This document shows positions 25,049 through 36,715 of a stretch of 64,000 nucleotides of DNA, one piece after another. Position 1 is the stretch's first letter, and each line of letters begins with the position of its first letter. The notes under the pieces are model-generated. The model was not told where the DNA came from and did no database searches. It worked only from the letters and a program-made list of their open reading frames with translations. Origin of the DNA: Lanius collurio (Eukaryota > Chordata > Aves > Passeriformes > Laniidae); contig JACBWW010000008.1 of NCBI GenBank assembly GCA_020086605.1, forward strand, positions 22,271,326-22,335,325, read 5' to 3'. The position numbers and the translations under genes were made by a program.

Positions 25049-28000
25049 TCCAGTATATGAAAATAGCTTGAAATGAAGGATAAAGGTGGTGAGCAAAATG
25101 GCTCTGAACTGGGGATAAGCAAAGCTGTTAGGAAATAATGAGTGAACAGTAGAGTGACTGTAAATGTGCCTTTTTATGTCCGCTGTAGTATTTGTACATG
25201 ATCTAACGTTTGTGCTAATTAGGAGATGAAATTTCTGTGGAGATGTCTCTGGTCAGGAAAATACTTTTCACCAGCTTGTCCCCATATTGCTGCAAAATAC
25301 CTCAAGCCCATGGGTAATTACTTACTTCTTTATGATACAGAGTATTAATTTAAGCTCTTCTTATAAAAAGCTTTAAAAAGCATCCTCTTTTGAAAATACA
25401 TCATAAATAAGTAAGACAGGATTGGAAAAGTAGCTGATCCTTGCTGATCCGATACAGATGTTGAAATACGTGCAAGCAGAGCGGACTTAAAACACTATTT
25501 GTTACAAAACACACACTTGTTAGGTTCATCCTTGCCAGCTGCCCTCTGTAATCTTCTGGTTTTGTCTTTTGCTTATCACCCTTAGTGCCTCCTTGAAACA
25601 TAAGTTCTGTTAAAAATCCTATTTTTCCATTCATATTAATGTTTCTCAAGTTTGTTTTTTGCAAGATGAATGCTGTACTGCTTTACAGGCTTTTGAACTG
25701 CCTCTCTTGTCTCTGCAGAGCCAGTTTCTGCCCAGCAGCCTTCAAAGCCTTTTCTCCAGCCCTTCTTTCTCATGCTGTTCCCTGTGGCTGGCATGACACA
25801 TATCTATCATATAAAACAGCATGCAACTTCAGGTTTTTGTGGTGCATAAGTACAGCCATACTCAAAAATGCATTTATGCCAGTGCCTGGTTCTTAATTGT
25901 TTGAATGCTACTTTTTTCACTAGTAGAGCTGCCTTTTAAATAAAAAAATCCTGTAGTTATGACTTATTCTTTTTTTTTTTTTTGACTCTCAAGAATGCCA
26001 AATGAACTCTTTAAAATTCTGCTACCACAAAATGTCATTGGTTATTGAGAATCTTGCCCCTAACCCCCTCCAGCTTGAGGGCTGATTACTGTTTTGTAAA
26101 AGGCAACAACCCTCCTCTGATTTTTGAATGCTTGACATGCTATGTCATCTGATAGGTTTAACCTCATCAGTTCCAATATTTAAATGTGCTGAAAAATTAT
26201 TTGTTTTAATATATTTGTATTTACAATGGTGAAAAAAAGATCTTTCTTTTGTGTTAATATAATGTCTCTTCTTAGTTAATTTGACAGCATGGATATGCAT
26301 GTGCATGGCACAGAAGAAGTTATACTTGGATAGTTTCACCTAATTACTTGCCTCGCTGAGAATTTTGTTTAATTTTTTATCAGGTTGTCTACCTGTATTA
26401 TAACATGCTGCTTAAAATGGAAAGCGGTACATGTATTTTGTATTTAGAAACAAACACCTCCACAAACAAAGATAATTTTTACCACTACTCCTTTCCTTAT
26501 CTAGGACCATTTCAAAATGAGAAGAAAGTATTCCAGGATATTACATTTTTTACCTTTAATGCTTATCTAAATGTGGTAGAATTGAGCTAATATTCTAGTA
26601 GGTCTTAATGCTTCTAAACTTTCTACAGTAAGTAAATATATTTGTTTTTATATACTGGCATCTGCTAAAGAGGAAACTTGAACTTTTATTGCATGTACCA
26701 TTAAATTTTCAATCACTGCATCTGAGAGAGTGAAAGCAGGAGTAGACAAAAGTCACGACTTGCTGAGCCAGAACTGATATTGCTCTATCCGAAACTCCTC
26801 CCTGGTCCCTCATTTGTAACAGAAAGCATGTTCAAAATCCAAAGAATTAAAATAATTAAACAGTTATGGTATTGCACAAAGTATTACATATGATTTTATT
26901 GAAATTGCTCTTCCAGAAGACTGAGGAGAGCAGTTTTCAGGTGAAATGATACAAAACCTCTGCATCTTTCAGCTCATTGAGGAAATTCTACAGTTCTTCA
27001 GTATGATGGAGGGGCTCGTATTACTGCTTCAGAACTCTTTCAGTGCTAACAATGCAAATTTAGAAGACATAACTGAGGATATTTTAGCAAGCAGTCTAGC
27101 ATAAATCAAAGATTATTCAAGAGTGTAACAGGAAATGAGCAGTATTGTAGCAGTTATAGTATTTCGTAATGTCTACAAAAATTACTTGAGACAAAAGCAA
27201 ATATAATGTAGCCTGAATTGGAAAATAAACTGATTTAGGCTTTAATGAAATTTAGCTTTGTATGAGAATCCTGATGAAAAAAAAAATACAAAACTTCCCC
27301 AGCTTGCATTTAGGCTGACCCTCAAATATATTTGGGAAATGAGACATCATAACTAGGACAGTCAGTCAGATACTATATAAGCTACTTTTTAAATAGGATC
27401 ATCTCTAAAAGAAGAAAGTTTTTATACTCTGCATTATATCTTAATAAGATCATTCCATTTGCACTGGGAGCTCCACTGTCTAATATTCGACTGCCTTTGG
27501 ATATGCTATTTATATGCTGTTTCCTTCCCTTGTATTTTCAGTAGTGACTCCAAGGGACAAGCTGGGCTGCTCTTTGATCAGCCAAGGTAGAAAGTGTATG
27601 ACAGAAACAATACTCAGGGCCATAATGTAGAAGGTATTGAATAGTGTGTTTTAAATAGGTGATAAAATGAAAGCAATTAAAAAGATACCCTAGATCCCAC
27701 ATACTCATACCCTTTCCTCCACTGTCATTTATTTTCCAAGACAGCCTAATAGTATCTTTAAGTGAACCTGTCACCTATCCAGTGCTTATTCAATACCAGA
27801 CCATCCTTTATTTTGTCTCTTTTGTTCCCTAACCCCAGACTAAATATGTCACATTTATCTTAATTTAAAAGCAGGTTGGCTTTTGTATCCTTAGTGCTTC
27901 CCAGGATTTTGAGAGTGCATCTTAATTTTTCCTTATGCTTTTTGCAGCATACCATTCATATACTGATTTTATGAGATCTGAAAGAGAGCAAACAATTTTG

Positions 28001-28381
28001 ACTCATTTTTAGATTGTCACTGAGTCTTGAAGACTGTCATTTTCTGACAGGTACAAAGCTTATCAGTGTAATTTGATTAGAAATTGCTACATTTTCTTTT
28101 AATTTGAAAAACTGTTTTTTATTTAAATTGTAGTGATTGTTTTAGATTTGGGCTGTCTGTGTTCAGTGTTAGGGATATATGCATACACATGCTCACAAGG
28201 AGGAAAAAAAAGCATTTTGTAGTAACCAGCTGTTTACTTGAAACTCGCTCTGTTTAAAAATCTCTATGTAAAGACTTCGTGGTAGGGTTATTGAATTCTT
28301 GAACATTTCTTCCCCCATGCTGACAGAGTATGATTAACTTCCTAAAGATCAAGCACTGTGATTCACGTCACATATTCTGGA

Positions 28382-28405
28382 TTTTTTTTTTTTTTTTTTT
28401 TTTTT
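28382..28405. repeat. T24 homopolymer tract
   Basis: Twenty-four uninterrupted T residues. I find no recognisable LINE or SINE body on the side where a minus-strand poly(A) insertion would lie. Confidence 0.85.
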
Positions 28406-28718
28406 AAAGTTACAGTCTAAACTGGAAAATGTTGCCATTTTACTCCTCATTTGAATACCCTAGTTGCACGTCTCTCTTCAAATTTAAATTTGTATTCCTA
28501 TGGTGAAATCCTGGCCATGTGTATTCTGCTAATTACTGATGAAGTCACGATTCAACCTCTTCTCTCCTCAGCTTCTCTTCAGAAACCCTCAAGCTCACAA
28601 AGCTACAAAATGACCTATTGTTAATTACATTTTTTTTTTGTTCAGTGTATTTATTTGCACAGTGTTAACATAAATCCAGTTGATAAACATGGAACTGTAT
28701 AAAGATATTTATAACTAG

Positions 28719-28750
28719 GTATTAATTGAAAAACATTTATCAATTAATAC
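28719..28750. repeat. Perfect 11-bp hairpin with 10-nt loop
   Basis: 'gtattaattga' (28719-28729) and its exact reverse complement 'tcaattaatac' (28740-28750) enclose a ten-base loop. It is AT-rich, so chance is possible, but arms without mismatch at this spacing are uncommon. Confidence 0.8.
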
Positions 28751-31703
28751 ATGCATTTTCATTTTAAGCAATATTTATTGAAACATCTTGAACAGATAGT
28801 GCTTGGAAAAAATGCCAGTCCAATGTCAAATGCTATTGTCTGCCAACACTACTAATGAGTTTTTACAAAAATAATATTCATACTTCTTCTTCATGCCATG
28901 CATTTGTTTGGATTTATTTTGTGAGATCTGTCAAAATTAGATAATACAAAGAAATTTTGACAGCATAATATGTTTCATAGTTGGGACTGCCAGAATTTAA
29001 GGCCCTGGTCCTGTCAGGCTAAGACAGGTACAGCTTAAGCATGCAATTGGCTTTGTGTAGGTCCAACTTTTTTAGTTATAATAGTGAAAATAAGAGCAGC
29101 ATCTCAGTGCTGAAGATGTGAAATTGTACCACAAATGAAACATATGTTTCCTAGGGGATTTAATGGAGCTTAATATGCATACAAACTTAATAATTTAGCA
29201 GTAACAACTAAACATGAAGAATAAAATCACAGCTCTGCAGATGTTCCAAGTGACTTTGCTAATGATTTCAGTGAGGTCAGAATAAAATTCAAGATTGAAA
29301 AGGCAAGTTAAACAAGCAGCATTTGACAACATGAATTTACAGATTAAGAACTCATTCAAACAACATTAAGGAAAGTCCTAAATTATTCAGAAGCTCAAAG
29401 ATAAGAAATCAACATACAAAAGATGCTGAAATAGCTAAAATATTTTCTGACTGACAAACACCATCACCATGTCCCATATCTGCCCATTTTATTCTTACAT
29501 GAATCATTTATAGTTTTTAGCTTTCTTCTCCAGAAAGTAGGAAAGTGAAGGAGGCATCTTGATACTCGTGTCAGAAGAGGGAAAGTGAAAACAGCACTTT
29601 CTCCTGCTCTGCTTTGGAAGAGCAGTTGCATGGTGTCATGGAGTTTCTTGTCATTCTCATTCTTTCGTGGTTAGCTAATCTAAAGATAAATTATACCAAA
29701 AATAGAAATTATGCATGCCCTGAAGTAAAATGGAATAATCCTTGCCACTCAAGTTCGAGTGCTTACTTTAGACTACCTAAAAATAACAAGTTTTGAAGCA
29801 ACAGAGGTTAAGATGGAGGGGTTTTCTGATTCAGCTGACCAATTTAAATCATATTTCAAGCTAGCATTCAAGATTCTCAAGCTATAAGATGTCATACCTA
29901 GAATTTTTTTCTGAGCGCAGTGGATATGTAGCATTAAGTTATTGGTTTGGTGATTTACAGGAAGGTGATTGAGAAGCATTTCCAAAACCTTGATTGATAG
30001 TGAATTAATAATCTTTAAAGAGATTTGTAGAAGTCAAGAATTACTAGTGTAGCTGTTCTACTAGCTGAGTGCTTTGGTGAGAATAAAATTACTCAATATT
30101 TTCATGATAAATACAGTTTCATAACAGAATTATACATAATTTCAGTTATTGTTGGAATGAATTCCAGTATAGATTACTGTTAGAAAATGCTGAATCTGTG
30201 CTGATGAGGTATCATGACAGATAACTTTTGGCTGAAATTTGCTGTAGATGTGTTACAATAGGTGTCTTTTGGCTGAGAGTTTGGTTTTCATTTTGGTTTT
30301 AATTTTTTGAGTCCCACAGTGTTTTATGTATAGACCCCCAACTCTTGTATTTTGACTTCTTGCATGTTGTCTTCCTCCTGCCTCAAAAAACAAAAATTCT
30401 GAGGAGTCTAAGCTTTTTTTAGGTTTTTCAAATACAAATACTTAAAGATCAGGAATTTCCCAGCCACTTCTTTAATCCAGAGTGAACCACACTGTTTTTA
30501 TCTTAAAGAACACAAAAAATGACCTGTCAGTGTAGCCACTTTGATAAGAAGTTTGAAATATGTCAAGGCCTCTTAACCACTCGGCAAGTTATTTTGGCTA
30601 ACTTTTAAACAAACCTAGTACTGATACAGGAAAATGGAGTTAGCCAAATGAGGCTGTCACTGACATAAGTTGAAAAGGGAGGGTGAAGGAAATCTATACC
30701 AAAAACTGAACATAAAAATTGGTTGTTAGAAGGGAGAAGGGAGTGGTGAGGGCAACAGAAGATTGTGTCTCAGGGGTCTGGTTTGTAATTCATATTTCTG
30801 AGGTTGTGAATTTCCATATCAAAGACAAATTTTTCATTGTTGTGTATTACTGTTGATGACTTTGTTTTTCATCACGTCAGTAATACTTAACTATGCCAGG
30901 TCAAGAAATACTGCCAGTGATTGACAAACAGGAATACTCTTTAGATCTATCTGATTTTGCAATATTCAAATGAAAACTATAGAAAAAGAGGATAATAACA
31001 AAAATGAAGACTGTTACAGTATCATAAAGTTTGCTGAAAACACTACTAAAAAAAAAATTCGGTCAACTGGTTGTAACTGGATTTTCTCACTTCAAGGATA
31101 CGTGGCCTGACCATGGTGCCTCCTGTCACTGTGAGATATTTCAGCCAACTGTTGTAGGAAGGGATAAAGCACAGAGAAGAAAAGATGATAAAAGCAAAAA
31201 GGAGGCAAAGATTATCATTTTAGCCCAATATCTGTAGAGCAGTGAAGAGCAGAAGAGATGCAGTTGGTAGAACAAAGAAAGCTCCAAACCTTTTTGCTGA
31301 CACCGAGGCCAAAGTGTGGTTTTATGTCTGGCTGAGCTGTGTGCTGATCTGTACCTGTAGTAAAGCCTTTTCAGACTTGGGATTGTAGGTCAGCCTGCCT
31401 CCTGGAGAAGGTGAGCAATGCAGACAATAAAACCATGGAAGATTAAAGGAAGTTGAAAATTTTAAACTTGGATTTCATCCAAAGCATCTGTTCACTGCAA
31501 GAAGGATCTGACTACTTAAGAAATCTAAAGTTTCTTTTTTTATGCTGTGGAGCAGTACAGTTACTTTTGTGTGTGTAATGCCATCATAATTATGTAAACA
31601 TAATTTTTTCACTTCTTTGTTCACAGAAAGGCAGACAGTATGTCAAGGTCAGCTTAAAAAGCAAGTCATTGTTCCTTTGGTACAGGGTTAGGTATTTAAA
31701 GCC

Positions 31704-31705
<2 letters not shown>

Positions 31706-31753
<48 letters not shown>
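31706..31753. repeat. T48 homopolymer tract flanked by an 8-bp inverted repeat
   Basis: Forty-eight T residues run without interruption. Just outside are 'gtacaggg' (31680-31687) and its exact reverse complement 'ccctgtac' (31755-31762). Read on the minus strand the tract could be the poly(A) tail of a retrocopy whose body lies at higher coordinates. However, no AATAAA (TTTATT on plus) lies within 35 bases and no target-site duplication was found. Assembly length of such a tract is unreliable. Confidence 0.85.
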
Positions 31754-33727
31754 CCCCTGTACAAAGTGGTAACAGTTTGGATGACTACATTCTCAAAGTG
31801 CCTAGATTTGTCAGTATAGGGAAATACAGAGGAATTTTTTCAGTATGTACTATTGAAAAAGAAATTCCTACTAAAATCAGTTAGGGTTCTGAAATGATAA
31901 ATTAACCAAACTATGCTCTATATAGGTTGTGCATAAAGTGAAATATTTTTGTTTACAAATACTTGCGACCAGCTCAGCTACTTTAAGGACAATGCCAAGG
32001 AAGGAGATAGATTTCTGTATCTGTGCTTTGTTCTTTCTGCTGACGTTTGTAAACTGGTAAAAGGCAAATCAATATGAACAATGCTATGGAGAACTGTTTG
32101 CGTGAAATTCTGCTCTTGAAATGCAAAGATTGCACATCTGTTATTAAAAGAGGCAAGTGGCAAAAAGATTGATGGCTTCTCCTTCTGCCTCTGCCTGGAT
32201 AGTAAAACAGCAGTAAAAGAAAAAAAACATGTTGAGCCTATGTTCCTTTCCTGAATGATGATGGGGCTTGTGGCATAGAGAGAGTACCTGGTGAGAATAC
32301 AGATTTCTTTGCCTACCCCTGAATGTCTTCTACCTTGTGGCGGGAGAAGGGGGGTGATGTGGACGTCCATCCCTGTTTTTAAATTTGTTGTGAATCCAAA
32401 TAATCCAAAAGGGTTTGTTGTTGAGAGACTCCTCTTTGTTTTGATGTTCTGAGTGGTCTCTAGGTGTGAGACACAAAGCTCTGAGAGCATGAAATGTAAG
32501 ACTCTTACTTGAGCTAGTAGACTTTCCTGCAGAGAGATAAATAAGTTTCATGAATGAGAATTCAAGCAAAATAGAAAGTTCTGTGAACAATTTAAGAGCA
32601 GGTCCAGAGAAGAGCTAACTGGGTCATGGTACAATGGAGTTCTAGGGAAATGCCTGAAGTCACAGGCTGTTTTCATAGTAAATTGCTGTAAATGCCTACA
32701 GCATTAGCATCCATGATAGACAAATATACTAAGAGGACTATGTAACTGTAACTGCGAGTATTTTATGTACTTTGAAAAGACTGGAGTAAGGGAGAGTTAG
32801 TTGCTTTTTTTTGCTTGCTTACAGAACTAATGAACTGTTCAGTGGAGAGGTTGTTACAAAATACTTGAAAGCTTTTTGATGCTTAGGACATAGCCATATG
32901 GAGAAGTAAAGTGGAAAGATCAATTACTGCTGCAGACTCTTTCATTACTAGTTTGTCATCAGATGTTAATAGTCTGGTATTTTTCAATGAGGAAGAGAAA
33001 ATTGAGTATTCCTCTTGTTCCTATAAGGTCAACACAAAAAGGGAATATAATTCTGTTTAAGAAAAAGTCCTTGTTGGTTCACTGCTGTTTCTGCTTACTG
33101 TTTTGTTACACAACATGGAGGGAAAGAAAGCAACAAGATATTTTAAAGTGTGCAGCACAGAAGAATGCATTACAAAAAAGACTGGTATCACAGCTATAGT
33201 TATAAACTCCTGAACAGAACTAAAATTGCATTGAAAAAATATTGCAGATAAAAAGGTTCTGAATGGACAGGACAGATGAATGTATTAATGTAAGCAAAGC
33301 AGCATCCTGATTTTAGAAGCAGCAACAAAATTTTACCTCTGGTTACCTTGCATAAAATTGAGAATGTTCAGGGCAATAATAACTGGTCCATATTTCTCTA
33401 TCTCTGTTTTAGAAAAATGTCATCAAGGGCTGAGTTTATAAATCCTTTTATACATTATAAAAGCATCTCAGGAAAGCCAGTATAACTGCGTGGATCAACA
33501 TATGGAAGTATTTCCAGTAGTTCAAAATTCAGGAGTTTTATCTCTCAGAGATCATAGTACTTTCCTTGAGGAAAAAAAATGAAAGTGTTTAGATTTTTTT
33601 GAGCAATCTGAGACTAGTATTCTTCAAGGTTTTTCTAATCTCTTTAGAAATTCAGACACTAAAAACAAGACACTTCCTGGGTATCCTGTGAGGATATGAG
33701 ATTTTAAGTCTGGAACTATTAGACTAG
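31754..33727. other. Non-coding stretch, no gene recognised
   Basis: It contains a 170-codon minus-strand open frame (31978-32490). Its translation shows no domain, repeat or compositional signature of a protein, and a frame that long is near chance expectation here. No mobile element was recognised. Confidence 0.5.
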
Positions 33728-34142
33728 TGATGCCTTGTTTTAACTTCTATATTTTTCAAATCCTGTACTGCCTAGTGTGTAACTCTGAAGTTTCGTGTGG
33801 CCTGCTAGCTGCTGTTCTCTCATGCGAGGTGGACATAACAAACTTCTCTGGATTTCCACATCAAGGACACCAGGCCCCAAACTGTGCAAACTAAAAGCCT
33901 CTGAAGGGGGGCAAACTTGGGGTAATTACATCATGAAGTGAGGTTATAATTATAATTAACCCTGATATGCAAATGAACCAAACTTATAAAAGTGTGAAGA
34001 ACTCATGACCCGTGGTCCATCTTGGGTGTAGCATTTTGACTGCCCAGGGTGTCAAACTTTGAAGGTCCTTCAAATAAATACCTACCTTTATTCTCTTGTT
34101 CTTGTCTAGTCTCTGTGTTTTAGGTGGTGACCTCAGGCATCA
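33728..34142 (+). mobile_element. Solo LTR of an endogenous retrovirus, 415 bp
   Basis: The element is bounded by perfect 7-bp terminal inverted repeats, 'tgatgcc' (33728-33734) and 'ggcatca' (34136-34142), giving the canonical TG...CA ends. Flanking tetramers 'ctag' and 'ctaa' differ at one base, consistent with an eroded 4-bp target duplication. Inside, in the plus direction, lie an octamer ATGCAAAT (33967-33974), a TATA box TATAAAAG (33985-33992) and an AATAAA poly(A) signal (34073-34078) followed by a T-rich stretch. These define U3, R and U5 in order. No primer binding site, gag, pol or env sequence flanks it, so it is a solo LTR left by recombination. Family name not assigned. Confidence 0.82.
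33967..34078 (+). promoter_or_regulatory. LTR core promoter and poly(A) signal
   Basis: Within the solo LTR, the octamer ATGCAAAT sits 11 bases upstream of TATAAAAG, and AATAAA follows about 80 bases downstream of the TATA box. This spacing fits a compact retroviral U3-R. Whether it is active in any tissue cannot be told from sequence. Confidence 0.6.
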
Positions 34143-34363
34143 CTAACAGTGATTTTTGTGGCTTGCAATGCAAAGGTTCTTCAGGAGCAGGTCTGCAGAA
34201 TCAAGCCCTTAAGCTCAATAAACTTCACTAGTCTTCTCTTTTTCATCATCTACTGATGAGCAGTAAACTGCTGAAGTACCATGTTATCATTAATAACATA
34301 TTTAAATTTAAACTTTGAATTAAAATAAAAAGCCATACATCCCTCCAGAAACACAGTTGGTAG
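34143..34363. other. Spacer between solo LTR and CR1
   Basis: AT-rich DNA with no recognised element or open frame of note. Confidence 0.5.
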
Positions 34364-35090
34364 TATAGACTTTTTGAGGTTTAGGTGGGAAGGGACCCGA
34401 GAGTTCATCTAGTTCCACTCCCCTGCCTTGAGCAAGAACCCCTTCACTAGACCAGGTTGCTCAAAGCCCCACCCAACCTGGCCTTGGACACTTCCAGGGA
34501 TGGGGTACCCACAGCTTCTCTGAGCAGCTTGTTCCTGTACCTCACGACCCTCACAGTAAAGAATTTCTAAATCTCTGCTCTTCAGTTTGAAGCCATTACC
34601 CCCTATCCTGTTACTGCCTGACCTTTTAAAAAGTACTTCTTCAGCTTTCTTTTATGCCCGATTTAAGTACTGGGAGGTTCTGTAAGTTGTCCCAGGAGCC
34701 TTCTCTTCTCCAGGCTGAGCACCCATACTCTCTCAGCCTGTGTCCACAGCAGAGGTGCTCCAGACCTCTGATCATCTTCGTGGCCCTCCTCTGGACTTTG
34801 TTCAGCAGGTCTGTGTCCGTCGTATGCTGAGCACCTCAGGGCTGGATATGGTGTCCCAGGTGGGCTCTCAGGAGGGCAGAGCAGACAGGTAGAATCACTT
34901 CCTTGACCTGCTGGCCACACTGCTCTGCATGCAGCCCAGCATTATTCAAAGCCAGGTTGGTTTCCTGGGCTTCAAGTGCACATGGCTGGCTTATATTGAG
35001 CTTCTCATCAACCAGCCATACCTTTAAGTCTCTCATGGGGAGCCCTAGCTGTCCACAGCTGCAGTGCTTCTGTTGTCTGCAAGGTACAGT
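34364..35090 (-). mobile_element. CR1 LINE, 5'-truncated (minus strand)
   Basis: Read on the minus strand, a broken frame near 34836-35010 encodes 'LVDEKLNISQPCA' and then 'VILPVCSALLRAHLGH'. These are the same CR1 ORF2 C-terminal blocks as 'LVRPHLE' in the 13.9-kb copy. Lower coordinates carry the 3' UTR with 'ggaccc...agttcatctagttcc', 'aaccccttcac' and 'gttgctcaaagcccca' (plus strand), the layout of an avian CR1 3' end. The sequence differs enough from the 13.9-kb copy to belong to another CR1 subfamily. Frameshifts and stops make it non-functional. The upper boundary is approximate. Confidence 0.9.
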
Positions 35091-36534
35091 AGCATATTTC
35101 AGAAAGAAGAGAGGAATTGTGCCACAGCTGGATGTAATGGAGATGTCAGGTTTAATAATTTGACTTTGCAGGCTGAGAATGTGGTAGATGTTGTGGGGTT
35201 TATTTATAGAATCCAGTCTCACTGACGCAGAGTTGGGACAGTTTTGGACTTATTTTCCTTGGCAAGCAAGTTTTCTTTTGCATGGGAAGACCGTTAAGAC
35301 TGTGAGCCTCAGGAGAAACTAATTAAATTGAGGAGGAAATGTCAAAGAAAGGGGAATTAAACTCATAATGAATGTCTCCTTATTTGATTTGGTAATCGCT
35401 TTTTTTCCTAGCAGTCTGCCTTCTAGCAACGTCACCTGCTCTATGGTGTTATACACTGTCTCTTGAATACCATCAGATTTGGGAAAAAGCATAGGGAAAA
35501 TACAAATTAGCAACTCTCCATATGAAATATTGGCTGCCTTATGATTTGTTTTCCATTTGAAATCTACAAGACAAACAGCTGTTAGCAATCTTTTCAGAGT
35601 AAGCCCGAAGAGACTTTTGTTACAGCTTAAATCTGTAGTGGCCAACTTTCCTAATCATCTTTGAGTTACTGAATGAAGATATAATTGTCAGTAATGTACA
35701 TTATAGCAGAGAATTTGCCATCAGAGCAAAAGGAGTGTCCTTTAGCAATCAGACTTAATGTTTCCTCATTTTGAAAGTGCAACTAAATATTGATATCATT
35801 TTAACAAAGAAAAGTTAGGAAACCTAGTTACACTTTTAAGGAAGGAGGTTTTAGTTGCTTGTTTTAGTGGAAAATAAAAAGTGATATTTGAAGAAAGACA
35901 TATTTCATTACTACCTTATATCAGTGGTTGAGGGTACAAAGCATTAAACTCAAACACCTTGGCTAAACAAGTTAAACACCAAAATATAGGTTCTTTAGTC
36001 TTACAATGTCAGTAGCAGTTCCACTTTATGTACCAAGGATTATCACCTGTTGAACTGAGTAGATAGCTTTGAGTTATTTTTCACAACTGTGGTTGTGAGC
36101 GGCAGTTCATAAAGTTGGAGGAGCAGCACTTTGCCTTTGTATTTTCTGTTGGACTTCTAATTTGGTTGTGGTCCATCTGACCTGGGCTGATGTTGGCTAG
36201 AGTGAAATTCCATGCAGAGAGTGAAGGGTCCCCAGCACTAAATTTTTTGAATTTGATTTTCCTTTTTCCTGACGATCTGCTTTACGCTAATCAAAAAACT
36301 GAACTGAAATCTATCAGAAAAAAAAAAAAAATTATTCTATCGCATTTTTAGCAAAAAAAAATAGAATAAAATAAGAGCTCCAGGATTGTGTGCTTCAGAG
36401 ATTCATAATGCAGTAAAATAGTAATCTCAGGTTCTGTAATTAGTTAGCTGCTATTAGTATGTTAATGTATAAGCAATAGATTAGATTGCCCAGATGGACA
36501 GTGGCCTTATCATCCTTAAAGGTACAAAAAACCT
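35091..36534. other. Non-coding stretch, no gene recognised
   Basis: Lies between two CR1 copies of opposite orientation. A 108-codon minus-strand frame (35319-35645) shows no family resemblance. Confidence 0.5.
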
Positions 36535-36715
36535 GATTCAAAAACAGTCCTGAGCAACTTCATGTAGGTGACTCAGCTGTGAGCAAGGGGTGAACTGTGG
36601 AGGTGCCTCTGCCCTGAAGTCCCCGGGGGAGGGACCCTGCAGTGTACGAGTCTGTCCTAGGTGATCTCCTGGGGTGCCATCCCACTTCAGCAGTTTTCTG
36701 GTTAATACACAACCA
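36535..36715 (+). mobile_element. CR1 LINE 3' tail (plus strand)
   Basis: 'cagtcctgagcaacttcatg' with 'taggtgactcagctgtgagc' matches the CR1 block 'gtcctgggcaacctgctctaggtg...'. 'gtcctaggtgatctcctggg' with 'gtgccatcccacttcagca' matches the 3' terminal 'gactaggtgatctcctgaggtgccttccaacc' region. About 60 bases between the two blocks are an insertion or divergence. The octamer tail is degraded. Confidence 0.6.

Larger units (their letters stand above)
19413..31705. other. Long non-coding stretch, no gene recognised
   Basis: Over 12 kb of AT-rich DNA with no exon, RNA gene or classifiable transposon that I can support. It holds several minor features listed separately: a 19-bp tandem repeat, an AAAAAGCTT-like minisatellite, a T24 tract and a perfect 11-bp hairpin. 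No open frame exceeds 102 codons. Confidence 0.6.

Noticed and set aside
31978..32490. 170-codon minus-strand open frame
   Set aside because: No domain, repeat or hydropathy pattern; length is near chance expectation and there is no splice or promoter context.
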